This document shows, piece by piece, positions 60,347 to 64,000 of a DNA stretch of 64,000 bases. Position numbers and translations under genes: made by a program. How positions within the stretch are numbered: the stretch's first letter is position 1; each line of letters starts with the position of its first letter. The notes beneath the pieces were generated by a model. It saw only the letters and a list, made by a program, of their open reading frames with translations, was not told where the DNA came from and ran no database searches. The stretch is from Pseudolabrys sp. FHR47 (GTDB lineage Bacteria; Pseudomonadota; Alphaproteobacteria; Rhizobiales; Xanthobacteraceae), in assembly GCF_005153485.1 (NCBI RefSeq), contig NZ_CP039740.1:2669001-2733000 (forward strand). The letters run 5' to 3'.

Positions 60347-60371
60347 CCATCCTGCCTAATCCTGTACCACC

Positions 60372-62147
60372 ATGCTAGGGATGAGGCTCAAGGCGCCATC
60401 GCAGACGCGAGACGGTCAGATTTTGTCTGACGTCTCCGTGCCGGCCGCCGAGTCCCTCACTCGCATTTCCGAAAATGACGCAGCGACAGCCGCCCTCGCC
60501 GCTTCGGTGCGCGAGACCATCGACCTGATCGAACTCGACCTTGGCGCCATGATCCGCGAGGTCGCGCAGGCCGCCGAAGCCGTCCATTCCGGCACCAGCT
60601 CATCGGCCAAAGCCCTCGCCGCCATCCGCGCCCGCAGCGAAGACCTCGCCACCCAGTCTCAAGACGCCAGGCGCGATGCTGGTCAGGTGGCCGAGGCCAC
60701 CGTCGAACTGGCTCAATCGGCCGGCGAGATCGATCAGCGGGTCAAGGCCGCCGGCGCGCTCACCGATGATGCCGAGACCGCAGCCAGCGCCGCCAACAAA
60801 AGCGTCGACGAACTCAAGTCGTCGATCGGCGACATCGGCAAGGTCGTCAATCTCATCGCCAATGTCGCGCGCCAGACCAATCTGCTGGCGCTCAACGCCA
60901 CCATCGAGGCGGCGCGCGCCGGCGCCGCGGGCCGCGGCTTCGCCGTCGTCGCCGCCGAGGTGAAGGAACTTTCGGTGCGCACGCAGGCCGCCACCGAGGA
61001 CATCACCCGCAAGATCGATACGCTGCAGAAAGCTGCCGCCACCTCGATCGCGGCTGTGCATCGCATTTCGGATGCGACCAAAGCCGTGCGGCCGGTGTTC
61101 TCCTCGATTGCCGAGGCGGTACAGGCCCAGGTCACGACCACCGACGGCCTGTCGCGCAACGCCAGCGAGACATCGTCCTTCATCGGCGCGGTCGCGGACG
61201 GCGCGGGCGAAATTCGTCAGGCTGCTGCCGATGCCACCGCCCATGGCGACGCCGTCGATCGCTCCGGCCGCGAAGCCGGCCATCTCGCCGAGAAACTGAA
61301 GACTCGCTGCGTCATCTTCCTCCGCCTCACGGATATCGGCGACCGCCGCCAGCACGAGCGCCTGCCCTGCGAGCTCGACGTCTCGCTCGACGTTAACGGC
61401 ACGATCTTGCGCGGACAGACCGCCGACATCTCCGAAGGCGGGCTTCTGGTGCGGCTGCGTGAGCCGAGCCAACTGCGCACCGGCGCCACGCTGAATGCGG
61501 AGATCGCCGGCATCGGCCCATGCGAACTCCATCTGGTCAATCAGTCCAATCTCGGCCTGCACCTGCAGTTCGGTCCGTTGGCGCCCGACACCAAAGCCAA
61601 TCTCGACGGCCGCCTCGCCGCCATTCGTGAAGCCAACAAGGAATTCATCGCCCGCGCCATCGGCGCCGCTGACCGCATCTCAGCGCTGTTCGAGGACGCG
61701 GTGAACGCCGGCCAGATCGCGCTCGACGATCTGTTCGACAATCATTATGTGCCGATCCCCGGCACCAATCCGCAGCAATACCGCACGCGATTCCTGTCGC
61801 TTTGCGAAGCGCTGTTGCCGGCCGTCCAGGAGCCCCTGTTGGCCAGCGATCCACGCCTGGTGTTTTGCGCGGCGGTCGATCGCAACGGCTATCTGCCGGT
61901 CCACAACGCTGCCTATGCCCAGCCGCAACGGCCGGACGATCCGCTCTGGAACGCCGCGCACAGCCGCAACCGCCGCATCTTCGACGACCGCGCCGGGCTG
62001 TCCGCCGGCCGCGTGGTGCGGCCCTACATTATCCAGAACTACCCGCGCGACATGGGCGACAGGGTCGTGATGATGTGGGAAATCGGCGCGCCGATCCGCG
62101 TTTTCGGCAAGAAATGGGGCGGTTTCCGCACCGCCTATACACTTTGA
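60372..62147 (+). CDS. Soluble methyl-accepting chemotaxis-type protein with PilZ domain
   Basis: 591 residues from the ATG at 60372 (another ATG three codons later). No membrane helix. The chemoreceptor signalling domain spans about 60-310, with the hairpin tip [17 protein letters not shown] from Gln168 and [16 protein letters not shown] after it. A PilZ domain follows (about 320-425) with both c-di-GMP-binding motifs intact: R326-x3-R330 and D352-x-S354-x2-G357. The last 160 residues ([19 protein letters not shown] to [10 protein letters not shown]) are a C-terminal sensor-like domain found at the end of other bacterial chemoreceptors. It likely reports internal c-di-GMP or a cytoplasmic ligand to CheA. 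No che genes are in the window. Confidence 0.92.
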   Translation: MLGMRLKAPSQTRDGQILSDVSVPAAESLTRISENDAATAALAASVRETIDLIELDLGAMIREVAQAAEAVHSGTSSSAKALAAIRARSEDLATQSQDARRDAGQVAEATVELAQSAGEIDQRVKAAGALTDDAETAASAANKSVDELKSSIGDIGKVVNLIANVARQTNLLALNATIEAARAGAAGRGFAVVAAEVKELSVRTQAATEDITRKIDTLQKAAATSIAAVHRISDATKAVRPVFSSIAEAVQAQVTTTDGLSRNASETSSFIGAVADGAGEIRQAAADATAHGDAVDRSGREAGHLAEKLKTRCVIFLRLTDIGDRRQHERLPCELDVSLDVNGTILRGQTADISEGGLLVRLREPSQLRTGATLNAEIAGIGPCELHLVNQSNLGLHLQFGPLAPDTKANLDGRLAAIREANKEFIARAIGAADRISALFEDAVNAGQIALDDLFDNHYVPIPGTNPQQYRTRFLSLCEALLPAVQEPLLASDPRLVFCAAVDRNGYLPVHNAAYAQPQRPDDPLWNAAHSRNRRIFDDRAGLSAGRVVRPYIIQNYPRDMGDRVVMMWEIGAPIRVFGKKWGGFRTAYTL

Positions 62148-62261
62148 CCGGCTCGGCTCCGGCCGCCGGAATTCCATAAAATTTGACGCAAGTTCTTCAA
62201 GCGATTGCAAGTCCGCAGGCCTAACGTCCAAGGCTAACGCCGGTTTACCCGGCTGCCTGGA

Positions 62262-62666
62262 ATGGCCATGTACAAAAGCCGCCTGCTGCGAGCCCAAGAA
62301 CGCAAGCAACTCCGCGCGACCGACGTCATTCGTCTCGCCGCCGGCGCCGCGCTGCTCACGGGCGTGCTGGCGGTACTGGTCTTCGTCGCGCCGCGTCTCA
62401 AGCCGGCGCAAATCGAACTGTCACCGGAACAGATCGCCGAGAACGCCCGCCAGGCAACGCTGAAGGCGGCGCTGGCACACCGGGAGGGCACGATCCTCTT
62501 TGTCGATCCGGAGATGTGTTACGAGCACAGCTTCGACAACTGGACCGGCGCCATCGCGTACAAGGAACAAATCGACTGCGACGCCCGGCTCGCCAAGTTG
62601 CGCAAGTCGGAAACCGAACGGTCCGCCGAACGCGTGCGCAGCGTCGTCGAAGGTTTCCGCCGCTAG
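62262..62666 (+). CDS. Small single-pass membrane protein, conserved hypothetical
   Basis: 134 residues from the ATG at 62262 (ATG also at 62268). A basic N-terminus (MYKSRLLRAQERKQLRATD) leads to one membrane helix (LAAGAALLTGVLAVLVFVA), with an external domain that has two cysteines (EMCYEHSFDN and QIDCDARL). No family is recognised. It follows the PilZ chemoreceptor by 115 bases on the same strand; cotranscription is possible but not shown. Confidence 0.7.
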   Translation: MAMYKSRLLRAQERKQLRATDVIRLAAGAALLTGVLAVLVFVAPRLKPAQIELSPEQIAENARQATLKAALAHREGTILFVDPEMCYEHSFDNWTGAIAYKEQIDCDARLAKLRKSETERSAERVRSVVEGFRR

Positions 62667-62986
62667 TGAATGCGTCAGATGACCTAACGGCATCTACTAA
62701 GACATAACCGCCCTGCGCCCCGGCGTTCGATCCGCGCCGTTCCCTGGGCCGATGCTGCTCGGCAACACCAAAACACCTTGAGACGCATACGCGCCCGCCG
62801 GATACAGGTTCGGCAGGCCTTTTGGTTTTTGAATTCCGGCCAGCACGCGGCAGCTATCTAATATATTGAACGAAATCGTCGTCTCCTTGGTCCCCCGATT
62901 GCATCAACCGAATGGCGTTTGATGCGGCGCGCGCACCCGGCCACCGCTCAAAACGAAAATTGCAATCTGAACTAAGGAGTCGCTCC
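62667..62986. other. 320-bp gap without a recognised gene
   Basis: No open frame with similarity, no tRNA-like fold and no clear terminator was found. The right third is AT-richer (CTATCTAATATATTGAACG around 62854) and may hold the promoter of the isochorismatase-like gene. Confidence 0.4.
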
Positions 62987-63769
62987 ATGAACCTATCGTC
63001 GCCTACCCGTCGCGATGCCGTTGCCGGTATCGCCGCCCTCGCTGTCGCTTCCGCAGCGTCATCGGCCGACAAAGCATCAGCCGCTCCGATTGGCGGCATT
63101 CACGCCATTCCGGAGCTTGCACCGCAGTGGAAGAAACTCGATCTGGCTGAAATTCTATCTCGTCCGGCCGCATTCATGTCGGTCAGTCAAGTCAATTCGC
63201 TCTACGAGCCGTGGGGCGCCCAGGCGGCGGAAAAACACCGCGATCGCGGCAGCCTTCCTGCCACCGTGAAAGTCGCCAAAGCCGCCCGTGCTGCGAAGAA
63301 CTTCGTTTCCTTCAACTGGATCGGCTACGAGGTTTTCCGCGAATCCTATCCGCAGTCCGATTTCGACCGTGTGCAATTTGCAAGCTGGGTCGAGGGGCTG
63401 AATTTCACGCCGGAGATGAAGAAGAAGGACAACGAGCTGGTCGCCGAGCTGCGCGCACTCGTTCAGTCCGGCGACAATGAATTCAACGAACTCGCGCTTC
63501 AAACCGCTTTCACTGGCACGCAGCTTCCTCTCGTCCTTTCTCGCAAGCGGATCGAAGTGATCGTGCTCACCGGCATTCACCTCGACTGGTGCATCGAAGG
63601 CAATGCGCGAGCGGCGCGTGACGCCGGCTATCTGCCCATCGTTATCGGCGATGCTTGCGCCTGCCAGACGCCCGAGCAGGAAGCGGCGGCCATGCAGAGA
63701 ATAAACGACTTCTTCGCGCCGGTGATATCGGCCGACACGTTCGTTCAATTACTCAAAAAGCGGGCGTAA
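62987..63769 (+). CDS. Tat-exported isochorismatase-like cysteine hydrolase
   Basis: 260 residues from the ATG at 62987 (AAGGAG eight bases upstream); an earlier in-frame ATG at 62912 lacks a binding site. The N-terminus has a twin-arginine-type signal (SPTRRDAVAGIAALAVASAAS). The C-terminal half keeps the cysteine-hydrolase nucleophile region VIVLTGIHLDWCIEGNARAA and GYLPIVIGDACA, but the early Asp of the family (usual DxQN) appears as Ser-x-x-x-Asn (MSVSQVNSLY), and the catalytic lysine is not evident. It may be a divergent or inactive member. Substrate unknown. Confidence 0.75.
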   Translation: MNLSSPTRRDAVAGIAALAVASAASSADKASAAPIGGIHAIPELAPQWKKLDLAEILSRPAAFMSVSQVNSLYEPWGAQAAEKHRDRGSLPATVKVAKAARAAKNFVSFNWIGYEVFRESYPQSDFDRVQFASWVEGLNFTPEMKKKDNELVAELRALVQSGDNEFNELALQTAFTGTQLPLVLSRKRIEVIVLTGIHLDWCIEGNARAARDAGYLPIVIGDACACQTPEQEAAAMQRINDFFAPVISADTFVQLLKKRA

Positions 63770-63849
63770 ACTGGCCTCGGGCCGCGGGCGGTCCCGCGGC
63801 CCAATCCTTGCGTCACCCCCTGACCCCCCACGAAAACAGGCAGGCTCCC

Positions 63850-64000
63850 GTGCCCCGACAACTGAACAGGAGTAGCGTTACAAGGATATCCCAAGCGCGC
63901 GAGGCGCCGCGTTTTGACAGACCGGCCGCGCAGGATGCAGCCTCGCTCGACAAAGCCATCGGTGCACGGCTTAAAACGCTGCGCATCTCGGCGGGATTGA
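63850..64000 (+). CDS. Probable XRE-family regulator (5' part only)
   Basis: An open frame from a GTG at 63850 to the window edge (50 codons). After a variable, basic first 35 residues it reads LDKAIGARLKTLRISAGL, the typical entry into a Cro/C1-type helix-turn-helix domain. The start is uncertain because the binding site is weak and the rest of the gene is cut off. Confidence 0.55.
   Translation, partial: MPRQLNRSSVTRISQAREAPRFDRPAAQDAASLDKAIGARLKTLRISAGL

Noticed and set aside
1..64000. CRISPR arrays, tRNA or rRNA genes, IS elements and prophage genes.
   Set aside because: No regularly spaced direct repeats, cloverleaf-like gaps, transposase motifs or phage structural genes were found on reading both strands.

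Overview
This 64 kb window is high-GC chromosomal DNA from an alphaproteobacterium, most likely order Hyphomicrobiales (Rhizobiales), near the Bradyrhizobium/Xanthobacteraceae branch. The basis is gene content and order (suf cluster with two cysteine desulfurases, amiC-mrcA-prfB neighbourhood, BigR-type sulfide regulon, class I PHA synthase, alphaproteobacterial RNase E with a split S1 domain), a perfect CtrA-type site, and intergenic palindromic repeats of a kind common in Rhizobiales. No rRNA, tRNA, CRISPR array, IS element or prophage was seen. Placement to genus is not possible from the window alone.

Layout. 1-5.7 kb (minus strand): 3' part of recJ is cut by the window edge, then glpX, and a hom-aminotransferase pair, with a lipoprotein gene. 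5.9-8.6 kb: phaC and a Phd/VapC-like toxin-antitoxin pair behind a 28-bp perfect palindrome. 8.6-11.1 kb: a sulfide/persulfide detoxification locus (ETHE1-like dioxygenase divergent from bigR-rhodanese-tauE) with a BigR-like box between. 11.2-16.3 kb: MAPEG protein, aidB, argC, a Tat-exported metallo-beta-lactamase-fold protein, DedA. 16.5-26.8 kb: parE, then an AT-richer gene for a protein with a PD-(D/E)XK nuclease signature (the strongest accessory-gene candidate), small envelope proteins, an RhlE-type helicase, a GGDEF protein, a porin and a TfoX-like protein. 26.8-33.9 kb: iscS-sufB-sufC-sufD-sufS-sufT-sufA, one Fe-S assembly operon, with an Irr/ICE-like site upstream. 34-46.9 kb: hydrolase, DUF1127 protein, O-methyltransferase divergent from a LysR regulator, anmK, tyrS, a giant AsmA-like protein, a 1-Cys-looking PrxQ, an M23 peptidase and a TMEM175-like channel. 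47-58.6 kb: prfB with an intact programmed +1 frameshift, a glycerophosphodiesterase, a polytopic membrane protein, mrcA, amiC and rne behind a 680-nt gap. 58.7-64 kb: PsiF-like protein, Do-like protease, a soluble chemoreceptor carrying a PilZ domain behind a perfect CtrA site, a Tat-exported isochorismatase-like protein, and the start of a probable XRE regulator.

How the parts work together. Cell-wall growth and turnover (mrcA, amiC, M23 peptidase, anmK), Fe-S biogenesis (suf), sulfur detoxification (blh/bigR/rhodanese/tauE) and c-di-GMP/chemotaxis signalling (GGDEF protein, PilZ chemoreceptor) are the coherent themes; most of the window is core genome. The items least explained by known systems are the lone nuclease-like gene after parE, the PilZ-chemoreceptor fusion under a CtrA site, and a family of four mosaic palindromic repeats, one of which lies inside the suf operon.
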